A stretch of DNA of 64,000 bases, taken from positions 1-64,000 of the forward strand of contig NZ_BCVN01000007.1 in the NCBI RefSeq assembly GCF_001591765.1, in the 5' to 3' direction. The notes beneath the pieces are model-generated. The model did no database searches and was not told the DNA's origin. It saw only the letters and a list, made by a program, of their open reading frames with translations. Made by a program: the position numbers and the translations under genes. The number at the start of each line of letters is the position of its first letter. The stretch's first letter is position 1. Positions 53,021 to 62,371 of this stretch are shown here, piece after piece. The stretch comes from Pseudolactococcus raffinolactis NBRC 100932. GTDB lineage: Bacteria > Bacillota > Bacilli > Lactobacillales > Streptococcaceae.

Positions 53021-53515
53021 ATGGCTAGAAACGAAGAAGTAAAAGAATTCGAAGAACGCGTTGTTGGTATCAACCGTGTTACTAAAGTTGTTAAAGGCGG
53101 ACGTCGTCTGCGTTTTGCAGCGCTTGTTGTAGTTGGTGACCGTAACGGTCGCGTTGGATTTGGGACTGGTAAAGCACAAGAAGTACCAGAAGCTATCCGT
53201 AAAGCTATTGAATCAGCTAAGAAAAACATGATCACAGTACCAATGGTTGGTACAACTGTACCGCATCAAGTACTTGGTGAATTTGGCGGCGGTAAGATCT
53301 TGATCAAACCTGCTGTCGAAGGGGCTGGAGTCGCAGCCGGTGGTGCTGTACGTGCCGTCCTCGAACTTGCTGGTGTTGCAGATGTAACATCAAAATCACT
53401 TGGTTCAAACACACCAATCAACGTTGTTCGCGCAACAGTTGATGGTTTGAAACAACTTAAACGTGCTGAAGATGTTGCCGCATTGCGTGGCGTATCTGTA
53501 GCAGACTTAGCGTAA
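53021..53515 (+). CDS. rpsE: 30S ribosomal protein S5
   Basis: 164 residues with [21 protein letters not shown], the accuracy (ram) and spectinomycin loop region, which reads wild-type. AAAGGGG upstream. Confidence 0.98.
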   Translation: MARNEEVKEFEERVVGINRVTKVVKGGRRLRFAALVVVGDRNGRVGFGTGKAQEVPEAIRKAIESAKKNMITVPMVGTTVPHQVLGEFGGGKILIKPAVEGAGVAAGGAVRAVLELAGVADVTSKSLGSNTPINVVRATVDGLKQLKRAEDVAALRGVSVADLA

Positions 53516-53525
53516 GGAGGATATC

Positions 53526-53705
53526 ATGGCTCAAATTAAAATTACTTTGACTAAGTCTCCAATTGGCCGCTTGCCTGCACAACGCGCAACAGTTAAAGCG
53601 CTTGGCCTTGGCAAATTGTCAAGCTCAGTCATCAAAGAAGAATCACCTGCTATCAACGGTATGGTCACTAAGATCGCACACTTGGTAACAGTTGAAAAAG
53701 TTTAA
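53526..53705 (+). CDS. rpmD: 50S ribosomal protein L30
   Basis: 59 residues, [20 protein letters not shown] through THLVTVEKV-type end ([10 protein letters not shown]). Below a common ORF-length cut but unmistakable by sequence and place. AAGGAGGAT upstream. Confidence 0.96.
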   Translation: MAQIKITLTKSPIGRLPAQRATVKALGLGKLSSSVIKEESPAINGMVTKIAHLVTVEKV

Positions 53706-53826
53706 TAGGCTAACTATTAATCAAAAATAAAAGCGAGCCTGACACTTCCGCGATTTCCCGCGAAAGTGTCTTGGCGTTTAGTAAAGGTTATCTCTATAGG
53801 GGTAACTATAATAGGAGAAATTTATA
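53706..53826 (+). other. 121-bp rpmD-rplO spacer with a GC-rich hairpin
   Basis: GACACTT-c-CGCG pairs with CGCG-a-AAGTGTC (53741-53752 with 53759-53770), possibly extended by GCC/GGC. No T run. A weaker GGTTA/TAACT hairpin follows. Confidence 0.65.
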
Positions 53827-54276
53827 ATGAAATTAAATGAACTCAAAGCTGCTGAAGGTAGCCGTAAAGTCCGTAATCGTGTTGGTCGTGGTACTTCGTC
53901 TGGTAATGGTAAAACATCTGGTCGTGGTCAAAAAGGTCAAAAATCTCGTTCAGGCGGCGGTGTCCGTCTTGGTTTCGAGGGTGGTCAAACACCTTTGTTC
54001 CGTCGTATGCCTAAACGTGGTTTCTTGAACGTTAACCGTAAAGATTACGCAATCGTTAACCTTGATACATTAAACCGTCTTGAAGATGGCGCAACTGTTT
54101 CTGCTGAAACATTAGTTGCTGCTAAAATCATCAAAGATGTTAAATCTGGTGTTAAAGTACTAGGTAACGGCGAACTCACAGTTAAAAACCTTAAAGTTGA
54201 GGTAGCAAAAATTTCTGCTTCTGCAAAATCTGCTATTGAAGCTAACGGTGGTTCAGTTGTAACTCCTGAAGCCTAA
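53827..54276 (+). CDS. rplO: 50S ribosomal protein L15
   Basis: 149 residues: [22 protein letters not shown], long basic [19 protein letters not shown]-like extension and the globular C-terminal part. Late assembly protein. TAGGAGAAA upstream. Confidence 0.98.
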   Translation: MKLNELKAAEGSRKVRNRVGRGTSSGNGKTSGRGQKGQKSRSGGGVRLGFEGGQTPLFRRMPKRGFLNVNRKDYAIVNLDTLNRLEDGATVSAETLVAAKIIKDVKSGVKVLGNGELTVKNLKVEVAKISASAKSAIEANGGSVVTPEA

Positions 54277-54287
54277 AAACACTCATC

Positions 54288-54316
54288 AGTCTGACGGGAA
54301 TTCCCATCAGACTTTT
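54288..54316 (+). terminator. Stem-loop after rplO, probable partial terminator
   Basis: AGTCTGA-c-GGG pairs with CCC-a-TCAGACT around AATT, followed by TTTTGG. The short T tract suggests partial termination before secY. Confidence 0.6.
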
Positions 54317-54335
54317 GGTGATTTTAGTCAGTCGT

Positions 54336-54364
54336 TTGAATTTCAGATTTAATTATAGTACAAT
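54336..54364 (+). promoter_or_regulatory. Internal promoter upstream of secY
   Basis: TTGAAT (54336-54341), 17-bp spacer, TACAAT (54359-54364). With the preceding stem-loop it would partly separate secY expression from the ribosomal genes. Confidence 0.65.
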
Positions 54365-54431
54365 TAGAGAAATAAAACTTTTTTCAAATACTATGAGATT
54401 AAGCTGATTTAAATCAGAATAAAGGGGTTCT

Positions 54432-55742
54432 ATGTTTTTTAAACTCTTGTTTCAAGCGTTCAAAGTTAAGGAGATTCGAGCACGAATCTTATTTACGCTT
54501 GGCATTCTATTCGTTTTCCGTTTAGGTGCGCATATCACTGTGCCTGGGATTAACGTTAATAACTTAAATGCCTTGAGTGACCTGCCATTTTTGTCAATGA
54601 TGAACATGGTGTCAGGGAATGCGATGCAAAGCTTTTCGGTTTTTGCCATGGGTGTGTCGCCGTATATCACGGCTTCCATCATTGTCCAATTATTGCAAAT
54701 GGATATCCTACCTAAGTTTGTCGAATGGGGCAAACAAGGTGAGATTGGTCGCCGGAAACTCAATCAAGCCACACGTTACATTTCGCTGGTTCTAGCTATG
54801 CTACAATCCGTTGGGATAACTGCAGGTTTTCAGGCAATGAGTGCTCAAAATATCGTGACGAATCCGACATGGCAAACCTATCTGTTTATCGGTGCTATCT
54901 TAACCACAGGATCTATGATTGTTGTCTGGTTGGGTGAGCAAATCACCGATCGTGGGTTTGGTCAAGGTGTGTCAGTCATTATCTTTGCGGGGATTATCTC
55001 ATCAATACCCGGTGCCATTAGCCAGGTTTATCAAGATAAATTTGTTAATGTCCGCTCGGGAGAAATATTCAACTCTAGCATATTTGTCGTGATTCTACTT
55101 GTTGCTATGGCAGCTATCGTATTTATCACAACCTTTGTTCAACAAGCTGAGCGTAAAATTCCAGTCCAATATACGAAACTCGTGCAAGGTGCACCGACAA
55201 GTTCATACTTGCCATTGCGGGTCAATCCTGCTGGGGTTATTCCGGTTATTTTTGCCAGTTCAATTTCTACGGCACCACAAACGATTTTACAGCTCTTGCA
55301 ACATTCTAATAAGAATATAGCTTGGGTTGAAAATATCAAAAATGCCTTAGATTATAACACTTGGACAGGGATGCTATTTTACGCCTTGTTGATAGCACTC
55401 TTTACGTTCTTCTATGCTTTTGTTCAGGTAAATCCTGAAAAAATGGCAGAGAATTTACAAAAACAAGGATCGTATATTCCTTCTGTTCGTCCTGGTAAGG
55501 GGACAGAAAAATATATCTCACGTTTGTTGATTCGTTTGTCAACGGTTGGTGCACTCTTCCTCGGATTAATCTCGATTATTCCGATTGTTGCGACTAACTT
55601 GTTTGATCTGCCTAAAATGGTAGCCCTTGGTGGTACGAGCCTTTTGATCTTGATTTCTACAGCGATTCAAGGTGCGAAACAATTGGAAGGTTACATGTTT
55701 AAACGCCAATATAAAGGCTTTATGGACGATCCAATCAAATGA
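54432..55742 (+). CDS. secY: Preprotein translocase subunit SecY
   Basis: 436 residues, ten membrane helices, plug region near 60-70, signature RITFTLGILFVFRLGAHITVPGI-like start and QQAERKIPVQYTK loop. Forms the protein-conducting channel with SecE and SecG. AAAGGGGTT upstream. Confidence 0.98.
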   Translation: MFFKLLFQAFKVKEIRARILFTLGILFVFRLGAHITVPGINVNNLNALSDLPFLSMMNMVSGNAMQSFSVFAMGVSPYITASIIVQLLQMDILPKFVEWGKQGEIGRRKLNQATRYISLVLAMLQSVGITAGFQAMSAQNIVTNPTWQTYLFIGAILTTGSMIVVWLGEQITDRGFGQGVSVIIFAGIISSIPGAISQVYQDKFVNVRSGEIFNSSIFVVILLVAMAAIVFITTFVQQAERKIPVQYTKLVQGAPTSSYLPLRVNPAGVIPVIFASSISTAPQTILQLLQHSNKNIAWVENIKNALDYNTWTGMLFYALLIALFTFFYAFVQVNPEKMAENLQKQGSYIPSVRPGKGTEKYISRLLIRLSTVGALFLGLISIIPIVATNLFDLPKMVALGGTSLLILISTAIQGAKQLEGYMFKRQYKGFMDDPIK

Positions 55743-55849
55743 TAAAAGACTGGTCGAAAGACCGGTTTTTTTGATACTCAAAAAGAATGCCTGCTTGATG
55801 TTGTCAAAAGGACTTGAAAACGCTAAAATAGAAGGGTAGAGAAAAATAG

Positions 55850-56512
<663 letters not shown>

Positions 56513-56555
56513 ACAAACGTGATATCAGAAGTAAAAATAAATTCGCATCATTAAC

Positions 56556-56601
56556 TTGTAAAAGTCGGACTAGTATGGTATAATATCCTAGTCCGACTTT
56601 T
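56556..56601 (+). promoter_or_regulatory. Promoter embedded in the loop of the adk terminator hairpin
   Basis: AAAAGTCGGACTAG (56560-56573) and CTAGTCCGACTTTT (56588-56601) form a perfect 14-bp stem. The 14-nt loop carries TGG-TATAAT (-10 at 56579-56584), and TTGTAA (56556-56561) lies 17 bp upstream as -35. The element can end adk transcripts and start infA transcripts. Confidence 0.75.
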
Positions 56602-56647
56602 AGATATTTATCAAAAATGGACAAATTTAAAGAGGAGGTAAGTTGAC

Positions 56648-56866
56648 GTGGCAAAAGATGACGTAATCGAAATTGAAGGCAAAGTGATTGACACGATGCC
56701 TAACGCGATGTTCACCGTTGAACTTGAAAATGGACACAAAATTTTGGCGACTATTTCAGGCAAAATGCGAAAGAATTATATCCGCATCTTAACTGGTGAC
56801 CGTGTTACTGTTGAGATGTCGCCGTATGATTTGACCCGTGGACGTATTACATACCGCTTTAAGTAG
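56648..56866 (+). CDS. infA: Translation initiation factor IF-1
   Basis: 72 residues, GTG start ([21 protein letters not shown]), OB-fold with [15 protein letters not shown]-type end. Binds the A site of the 30S subunit. AGAGGAGG upstream. Confidence 0.97.
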   Translation: MAKDDVIEIEGKVIDTMPNAMFTVELENGHKILATISGKMRKNYIRILTGDRVTVEMSPYDLTRGRITYRFK

Positions 56867-56895
56867 TCCAAACATTTTTATAGGAGGTATATACA

Positions 56896-57012
56896 ATGAA
56901 AGTAAGACCATCGGTTAAACCAATGTGCGAATACTGTAAAGTAATTCGTCGTAACGGTCGTGTTATGGTAATTTGCCCTGTCAATCCAAAACACAAACAA
57001 CGTCAGGGATAG
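56896..57012 (+). CDS. rpmJ: 50S ribosomal protein L36
   Basis: 38 residues, [19 protein letters not shown] then [18 protein letters not shown], with the zinc ligands Cys-x2-Cys, Cys and His (C+ form). Short but certain. TAGGAGGTA upstream. Confidence 0.97.
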   Translation: MKVRPSVKPMCEYCKVIRRNGRVMVICPVNPKHKQRQG

Positions 57013-57028
57013 AAAGGAAACATAAAGA

Positions 57029-57394
57029 ATGGCTCGTATTGCTGGAGTTGATATTCCAAACGATAAACAAGTAGTAATTTCACTTACTTACGTTTACGGA
57101 ATCGGTCTCAAAACGTCACAAAAAGTTCTTGCCGCCGCAGGCGTTGCAGAAAATATTCGCGTGAAAGATCTTACAACTGACCAAGAAGATGCTATCCGTC
57201 GTGAAGTTGATGGACTTAAAGTTGAAGGCGACCTACGTCGTGAAGTCAACCTTAACATCAAACGCCTCATGGAAATCGGTAGCTATCGTGGCATGCGTCA
57301 TCGTCGCGGATTGCCTACTCGTGGTCAAAACACGAAGAACAACGCACGTACACGCAAAGGTCCTGCTAAATCTATCGCAGGCAAGAAAAAATAA
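57029..57394 (+). CDS. rpsM: 30S ribosomal protein S13
   Basis: 121 residues: [22 protein letters not shown], and the tail [19 protein letters not shown] contacting P-site tRNA. AGAAAGGAAA upstream. Confidence 0.98.
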   Translation: MARIAGVDIPNDKQVVISLTYVYGIGLKTSQKVLAAAGVAENIRVKDLTTDQEDAIRREVDGLKVEGDLRREVNLNIKRLMEIGSYRGMRHRRGLPTRGQNTKNNARTRKGPAKSIAGKKK

Positions 57395-57409
57395 GAAAGG
57401 AGATAAACA

Positions 57410-57793
57410 TTGGCTAAACCTACTCGTAAACGTCGTGTGAAGAAAAATATCGAATCTGGTGTTGTCCACATTCATGCAACTTTCAATAACACAATCGTGA
57501 TGATTACAGACGTTCATGGTAACGCGCTTGCTTGGTCATCTGCTGGTGCTCTTGGCTTCAAAGGATCTAAAAAATCGACTCCTTTCGCTGCTCAAATGGC
57601 ATCTGAAGCTGCTGCTAAGTCTGCTCAAGAACATGGTTTGAAAACTGTAGCCGTTACTGTTAAAGGTCCTGGACCAGGTCGTGAATCGGCTATCCGCGCT
57701 CTTGCAGCTGCTGGTCTTAACGTAACAGCAATCAGCGATGTGACGCCTGTACCCCACAATGGTGCACGTCCTCCAAAACGTCGTCGTGTATAA
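57410..57793 (+). CDS. rpsK: 30S ribosomal protein S11
   Basis: 127 residues, TTG start ([20 protein letters not shown]), and the C-terminal [18 protein letters not shown]. 30S platform protein at the E site. AAAGGAGA upstream. Confidence 0.98.
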   Translation: MAKPTRKRRVKKNIESGVVHIHATFNNTIVMITDVHGNALAWSSAGALGFKGSKKSTPFAAQMASEAAAKSAQEHGLKTVAVTVKGPGPGRESAIRALAAAGLNVTAISDVTPVPHNGARPPKRRRV

Positions 57794-57845
57794 TTTCTAG
57801 AGTGCTTGTTGCTACTCTAACATTTTGCACTGAAAGGATATACAC

Positions 57846-58781
57846 ATGATTGAGTTTGAAAAACCAAAAATTACAAAATTTGATGAAGCTAATACCTATG
57901 GCAAGTTTGTCGTAGAACCGTTAGAACGTGGTTATGGGACAACCCTTGGCAACTCATTGCGTCGTATTCTTCTATCGTCACTTCCTGGTGCTGCTGTCAC
58001 AAGCATCCAAATTGATGGTGTTCTCCATGAGTTCACAACGATTCCAGGCGTGCATGAAGATGTGATTCAAGTGATTCTTGCGATTAAAGGGCTTGCGATC
58101 AAATCATATGTTGAAACGGAAAAAATCATTGAACTTGACGTCACAGGTCCTGCAGTTGTTACAGCTGGAGATATCTTGACAGATAGCGATATTGAGATTG
58201 TCAACAAAGATCATTATCTCTTCACACTTGCGGAAGGTCACTCTGTGAACGCTCGTATGACTGTGAAATCTGGTCGTGGTTATGTCTTGGCTGAAGATAA
58301 TAAACAATCTGATGCACCTATCGGGACAATCGCTGTGGATTCATCATACACACCTGTCAACAAAGTAAATTACCAAGTTGAACCAGCTCGTGTGGGTGAA
58401 AAAGATAACTTTGACAAATTGTCACTTGAAATCTTCACTAACGGCACAATCTCAGCAGAAGATGCTTTGTCATTATCTGCAAAAATCTTGACTGACCATT
58501 TGAGTCTCTTTGTTAACTTATCTGAAGTAGCGCAAGCTGCTGACACATTGGTTGATAAAAACGAGGTCAAACCTGAGCGTGCTTTGGATAAAGTCATCGA
58601 GGAACTTGATCTTTCTGTTCGTTCTTACAACTGTTTGAAACGTGCTGGTATTAATACCGTCGCTGACCTTGCTGATATGAGTGAACCAGAAATGCTCAAA
58701 GTGAAAAACTTGGGTCGTAAATCTTTAGTGGAAGTTAAAGATAAACTTGATAGCCTAGGCTTGTCACTTAAAAAAGACTAA
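57846..58781 (+). CDS. rpoA: RNA polymerase alpha subunit
   Basis: 311 residues: N-terminal assembly domain ([28 protein letters not shown]) and C-terminal DNA/activator-binding domain ([22 protein letters not shown], then [11 protein letters not shown]). GAAAGGATA upstream. Confidence 0.98.
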   Translation: MIEFEKPKITKFDEANTYGKFVVEPLERGYGTTLGNSLRRILLSSLPGAAVTSIQIDGVLHEFTTIPGVHEDVIQVILAIKGLAIKSYVETEKIIELDVTGPAVVTAGDILTDSDIEIVNKDHYLFTLAEGHSVNARMTVKSGRGYVLAEDNKQSDAPIGTIAVDSSYTPVNKVNYQVEPARVGEKDNFDKLSLEIFTNGTISAEDALSLSAKILTDHLSLFVNLSEVAQAADTLVDKNEVKPERALDKVIEELDLSVRSYNCLKRAGINTVADLADMSEPEMLKVKNLGRKSLVEVKDKLDSLGLSLKKD

Positions 58782-58805
58782 ATTAAAATCTAAATAGGAG
58801 GAATC

Positions 58806-59186
58806 ATGGGTTACCGTAAACTTGGACGTAAATCTGATCAACGTAAAGCAATGCTTCGCGATTTGACGACTGACTTGATCATTAACGAATACATCGTAAC
58901 AACTGAAGCTCGCGCTAAAGAAGTTCGTAAAACTGTTGAAAAAATGATTACACTCGGAAAACGTGGCGATCTTCACGCACGCCGTCAAGCTGCTGCTTAC
59001 GTACGTAACGAAATCGCTGAAAAAGATTTCAACGAAGAAACTGAAACTTTCCCAACTGTACTTCAAAAATTGTTTGGCGATATCGCTACACGTTATGAAG
59101 GCCGTAATGGTGGATACACACGTATTCTTAAAACTGAACCACGTCGTGGCGATGCTGCGCCGATGGCAATTATTGAACTCGTTTAA
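58806..59186 (+). CDS. rplQ: 50S ribosomal protein L17
   Basis: 126 residues: [21 protein letters not shown], with [19 protein letters not shown]. Last gene of the block. TAGGAGGA upstream. Confidence 0.98.
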   Translation: MGYRKLGRKSDQRKAMLRDLTTDLIINEYIVTTEARAKEVRKTVEKMITLGKRGDLHARRQAAAYVRNEIAEKDFNEETETFPTVLQKLFGDIATRYEGRNGGYTRILKTEPRRGDAAPMAIIELV

Positions 59187-59395
59187 TCATTGGAGTCAGT
59201 TGAACTCAACAATTAAATAAAGCAGTAAGGGGCACCTGTCATTCGATTTTTATGGTGTTTTCGAAAGTATTTTGAAAATGACATAAATTCGGTTTGCCAG
59301 TGTGACCCGATAGTCTTCATCAATCTTTTGTGGAGTGTTATGATGGTGGTGCTTGCACTTAGTCTAGCTCTTACTGTCTAGTCTTAAAAACTAGG
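59187..59395 (+). other. 210-bp region after rplQ without a gene
   Basis: No convincing ORF. GTCATT and AATGAC (about 59237 and 59276) can close a long hairpin, and TGT-TATGAT near 59336 could be a weak promoter for a short RNA ending at the terminator at 59425. Confidence 0.35.
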
Positions 59396-59425
59396 CCGCT
59401 TATCCTTTGAGATAAGTGGTTTTTA
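59396..59425 (+). terminator. Terminator of the ribosomal block
   Basis: CCGCTTATC pairs with GATAAGTGG (one GU) around CTTTGA, followed by TTTTTATTTT. It lies 210 bp after rplQ. Confidence 0.85.
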
Positions 59426-59466
59426 TTTTGCCATAAATTATTTCAAAGGCGTGATTAAGCTTTCTG

Positions 59467-59475
59467 TGTTAGAAT
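59467..59475 (+). promoter_or_regulatory. Extended -10 promoter of the glutathione-type operon
   Basis: TGT-TAGAAT with a leader of about 130 nt; no good -35. The same nine bases occur in the ilvD promoter. Confidence 0.5.
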
Positions 59476-59610
59476 AGACATACAAAACTAAAAATGATGT
59501 CAAACGTCTGACGTGGCCTAGTCGTCAAGTCAATGGTACAGTAAACGTAGCAAATACAACTCAAAAATAAAGAATAGGAGTTGCTATCTCTTAAAACAGA
59601 AAGTAATTAG

Positions 59611-60993
59611 ATGAAGGAGCAAGGATTGGATATTGCACGTGAGCTCTTACGTGAGCGCTATTTTACAAATTTAAAACAATCAGACGACTTATTTGTCGGA
59701 ATTGAATTAGAGTTACCCATCGTTCATTTGACAGGTCAAGCAGTTGAGTTTTCGGTTGTATTTGACTTATTTGATCAATTAGTAGAACAACTTCCACTGT
59801 CAATTGAGAAAGCTGATGACAACGGTCAAGCTATTCAACTTGTTTCTGATGAAACTGATGACCGAATTTTGTTCGAGGTAGGTTATAATACGTTAGAATT
59901 TGCATTTGGTAAAGCAGAGACAATAGGTGAAGTGGAAAAACGCTTTTTAACCTATTTAGCAGTGATGCAACCAATTTTAAAAAATCGGGACCACCTTTTA
60001 ACAGGTTTCGGTGTTAATCCATTCTGGGATAAAAATGACAATAGGCCTGTTGCAAGTCCTCGCTATGAGATGCTGATGGCCTATTTAAAGTTGGGAGCTG
60101 GTAGAGACGATGTTCACGTTAGTCACGCCAACTATGGGGCTTTTATTCAAGGAAGTCAAATTCAGTTAGATGTGACATCTGAGAATTTATTACCAACCCT
60201 CAATACTTTTAATGCCATAGAACCGATTAAAGCATGGCTGTTTGCTAATTCTTATCTTTGGAACGGACAATTAGATACCTTGATTTCACGTGATGTTTTC
60301 TGGGAAGAGTCAATGCATGGTGTATTTCCAGAAAATACAGGTGTGTTTCCAGAAACTTTTGATGATCCAGAAACATTTCTTGATTATCTAACACGGACTG
60401 CTTTATTCACACGCACTTCTGAGACAAATGCCTATTATTTTGAGCCGATTCAAGCAACTGATTACTTTAATCATGATGAGATCCCAGCCTTTGATTTAGT
60501 TGGCAATGACCTTGTCTTAACGCCTAGCCCCTTTGAATTTAAGACGCATCGGAGTTATCAATATCAGAATCTCACGACACGTGGCACTGTTGAGTTTCGA
60601 AGTAGTTGTGCGCAACCTATCTCTAGCTCTTTTACTGTCGCAGCCTTTCATTTAGGCTTGATGCAAGAGTTGTCAGCTTTTGAAGCACTAATTGCTAATC
60701 ATGCTTTTTATGAAGACTACGGTCGAGATTATCCTAAACTACGTCGTAGATTTTCAGTACCTGATTTGTCATCTGAGGAATTAGACGATGTTACCAAATT
60801 CGCTAAAGATTTATTGGATTTAGCAACAGTAGGACTTGAAAAACGTGGGTTTGGTGAAGCAAAATATTTAGCAGCACTCTATCAACGGGTTAAGACCAAA
60901 GAAAATCCAGCCATCAAAGCATTACACCTGCTTGAAGCTGGTAAAACATTATCAGAAATATCGGAGATTTTTGCAGATGGAAAAGACATTTAA
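59611..60993 (+). CDS. Glutamate-cysteine ligase, GCS2-like
   Basis: A 460-residue enzyme that by reading resembles the GCS2 family of glutamate-cysteine ligases: DLFVGIELELPIVHL (metal/glutamate site), LFEVGYNTLEFAFG, LLTGFGVNPFWDKNDN, VSHANYGAFIQGSQIQLDV and RGTVEFRSSCAQP. It would form gamma-glutamylcysteine. It is not the GshA-type N-terminal domain found in the fused GshF of streptococci. The next gene starts 17 bp before its end, so the two are coupled. No strong Shine-Dalgarno is visible; GAAAGTAATTAG precedes the ATG. An amide-forming ligase with another amino acid is an alternative. Confidence 0.75.
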   Translation: MKEQGLDIARELLRERYFTNLKQSDDLFVGIELELPIVHLTGQAVEFSVVFDLFDQLVEQLPLSIEKADDNGQAIQLVSDETDDRILFEVGYNTLEFAFGKAETIGEVEKRFLTYLAVMQPILKNRDHLLTGFGVNPFWDKNDNRPVASPRYEMLMAYLKLGAGRDDVHVSHANYGAFIQGSQIQLDVTSENLLPTLNTFNAIEPIKAWLFANSYLWNGQLDTLISRDVFWEESMHGVFPENTGVFPETFDDPETFLDYLTRTALFTRTSETNAYYFEPIQATDYFNHDEIPAFDLVGNDLVLTPSPFEFKTHRSYQYQNLTTRGTVEFRSSCAQPISSSFTVAAFHLGLMQELSAFEALIANHAFYEDYGRDYPKLRRRFSVPDLSSEELDDVTKFAKDLLDLATVGLEKRGFGEAKYLAALYQRVKTKENPAIKALHLLEAGKTLSEISEIFADGKDI

Positions 60994-62143
60994 GATATCA
61001 GGAGCTCTTGAGTATAATAAGCAGAATGCCTATTGGTATATTAATGGTGACTTACTCACGATTACGTATCAATCCAATCGTGAATTATCAGCTATTTTAG
61101 CCGTCCTCAACCGTCAAGGTATTGAAATCCAGTATGTCCAAGCACCTGCCAATGATTTTCAATTACCTGGTTACGAAAATTTAGAGTTATCAACACAAAA
61201 TTTAATCGCTGATGCCATCAAATATGGTATCCAGTTTCAGGTTCTCGATGAAGTTGAGCAGATTGTCAAATTAACCTACGGTTCACATACAGAGTATGTT
61301 AAAGAAGGCAATATCACGCATTTTGACAGTGCCTTATCGCATGCCTTGATGGAAAACAAAATCGTCACCAAGGAGATTTTAAATGCCGCAGGAATCCAAG
61401 TGCCGTCTGGCTATGAATTTCACGACATTAGGGATGCCTTGGCTCATTTCGACCAACTCCCGTCAGCTTTTGTGGTCAAACCCAAGTCGACCAACTACGG
61501 TATCGGCATTAGTATCTTCAAGGAAACAGCGACACAAGCGGATTATGAACAAGCCGTGAAAATTGCTTTTGAAAATGATGATGCGATTATCGTTGAAACC
61601 TATGCCCATGGTACAGAATATCGATTTTACGTGCAAAATGAAGAAGTGTTAGCAGTATTAGAACGCTTTCCTGCTAATGTCTTTGGGGACGGCATTCACA
61701 GTATTAAACAATTGGTGGCAATTAAAAACACAGACATCAGGCGAGGTGAGCATCATAGAACGCCGCTTGAAAAAATCAAATTAGGTGATGTTGAACAGTT
61801 AACCCTTAGCTTGCAAGGATTTAATGAAAATTCAATCCCCAAAGCACAAGAACGAGTCTTCCTAAGAGAGAACTCAAATGTTTCAACTGGTGGTGACTCT
61901 ATAGATCGGACAGATCAAGTCAGTGATTACTATAAAGCAGTCGCCGTGAAAGTTGCACACGCATTGGACGTGACGATTACAGGAGTGGATATCATCATCG
62001 CGGATGCTAGTCAGGAAGGACCTTATTTTGTCATTGAAGCCAATCAAAATCCAATGATGCAAATGCACCTTTTTCCAGCGTTTGGCCAGTCGCGACGAGT
62101 GACAGAAAGTTTGATCAGGCTCTTATTTCCAGAAAGTATTTGA
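60977..62143 (+). CDS. ATP-grasp glutathione synthetase-like protein (GshF C-terminal type)
   Basis: 388 residues from ATG 60977. From about residue 60 it closely follows the C-terminal half of GshF: LPGYENLELSTQNLIADA, VKLTYGSHTEYVKEGNIT, FVVKPKSTNYGIGISIFK, ANVFGDGIHSIKQLV, NSNVSTGGDSID and the ATP-grasp metal site YFVIEANQNPMM. It would add glycine to gamma-Glu-Cys. The first 60 residues are of unknown kind. In streptococci this module is fused to a different ligase; here it is a separate gene overlapping the ligase gene by 17 bp. Confidence 0.82.
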   Translation: MEKTFKISGALEYNKQNAYWYINGDLLTITYQSNRELSAILAVLNRQGIEIQYVQAPANDFQLPGYENLELSTQNLIADAIKYGIQFQVLDEVEQIVKLTYGSHTEYVKEGNITHFDSALSHALMENKIVTKEILNAAGIQVPSGYEFHDIRDALAHFDQLPSAFVVKPKSTNYGIGISIFKETATQADYEQAVKIAFENDDAIIVETYAHGTEYRFYVQNEEVLAVLERFPANVFGDGIHSIKQLVAIKNTDIRRGEHHRTPLEKIKLGDVEQLTLSLQGFNENSIPKAQERVFLRENSNVSTGGDSIDRTDQVSDYYKAVAVKVAHALDVTITGVDIIIADASQEGPYFVIEANQNPMMQMHLFPAFGQSRRVTESLIRLLFPESI

Positions 62144-62150
62144 TTAAGAC

Positions 62151-62180
62151 AAATACCATGCGAGTGCATGGTATTTTATT
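62151..62180 (+). terminator. Terminator of the glutathione-type operon
   Basis: AAATACCATGC pairs perfectly with GCATGGTATTT around GAGT, followed by T residues. Confidence 0.9.
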
Positions 62181-62203
62181 TGACAAAATTTTCTGATAAT
62201 TGC

Positions 62204-62231
62204 TTGACGTAACTTTTAAAAGTGTTAGAAT
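62204..62231 (+). promoter_or_regulatory. Promoter of ilvD
   Basis: TTGACG (62204-62209), 16-bp spacer, TGT-TAGAAT (-10 at 62226-62231). A 134-nt leader follows (62238-62371), rich in Leu and Ile codons in one frame but without a clear start or terminator. Confidence 0.65.
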
Positions 62232-62371
62232 GGTAATAACAGATTTGTTTGAAAAGAGGAATAATTTAAGTTTAATATCAGAATTGAGCTTAATATCGTG
62301 TTTAAACCTCAACGCAACACAAGTCTTTTTAAATCAATCGCTCATCACTGAGGTAAGCAAGGAAGGCACTT

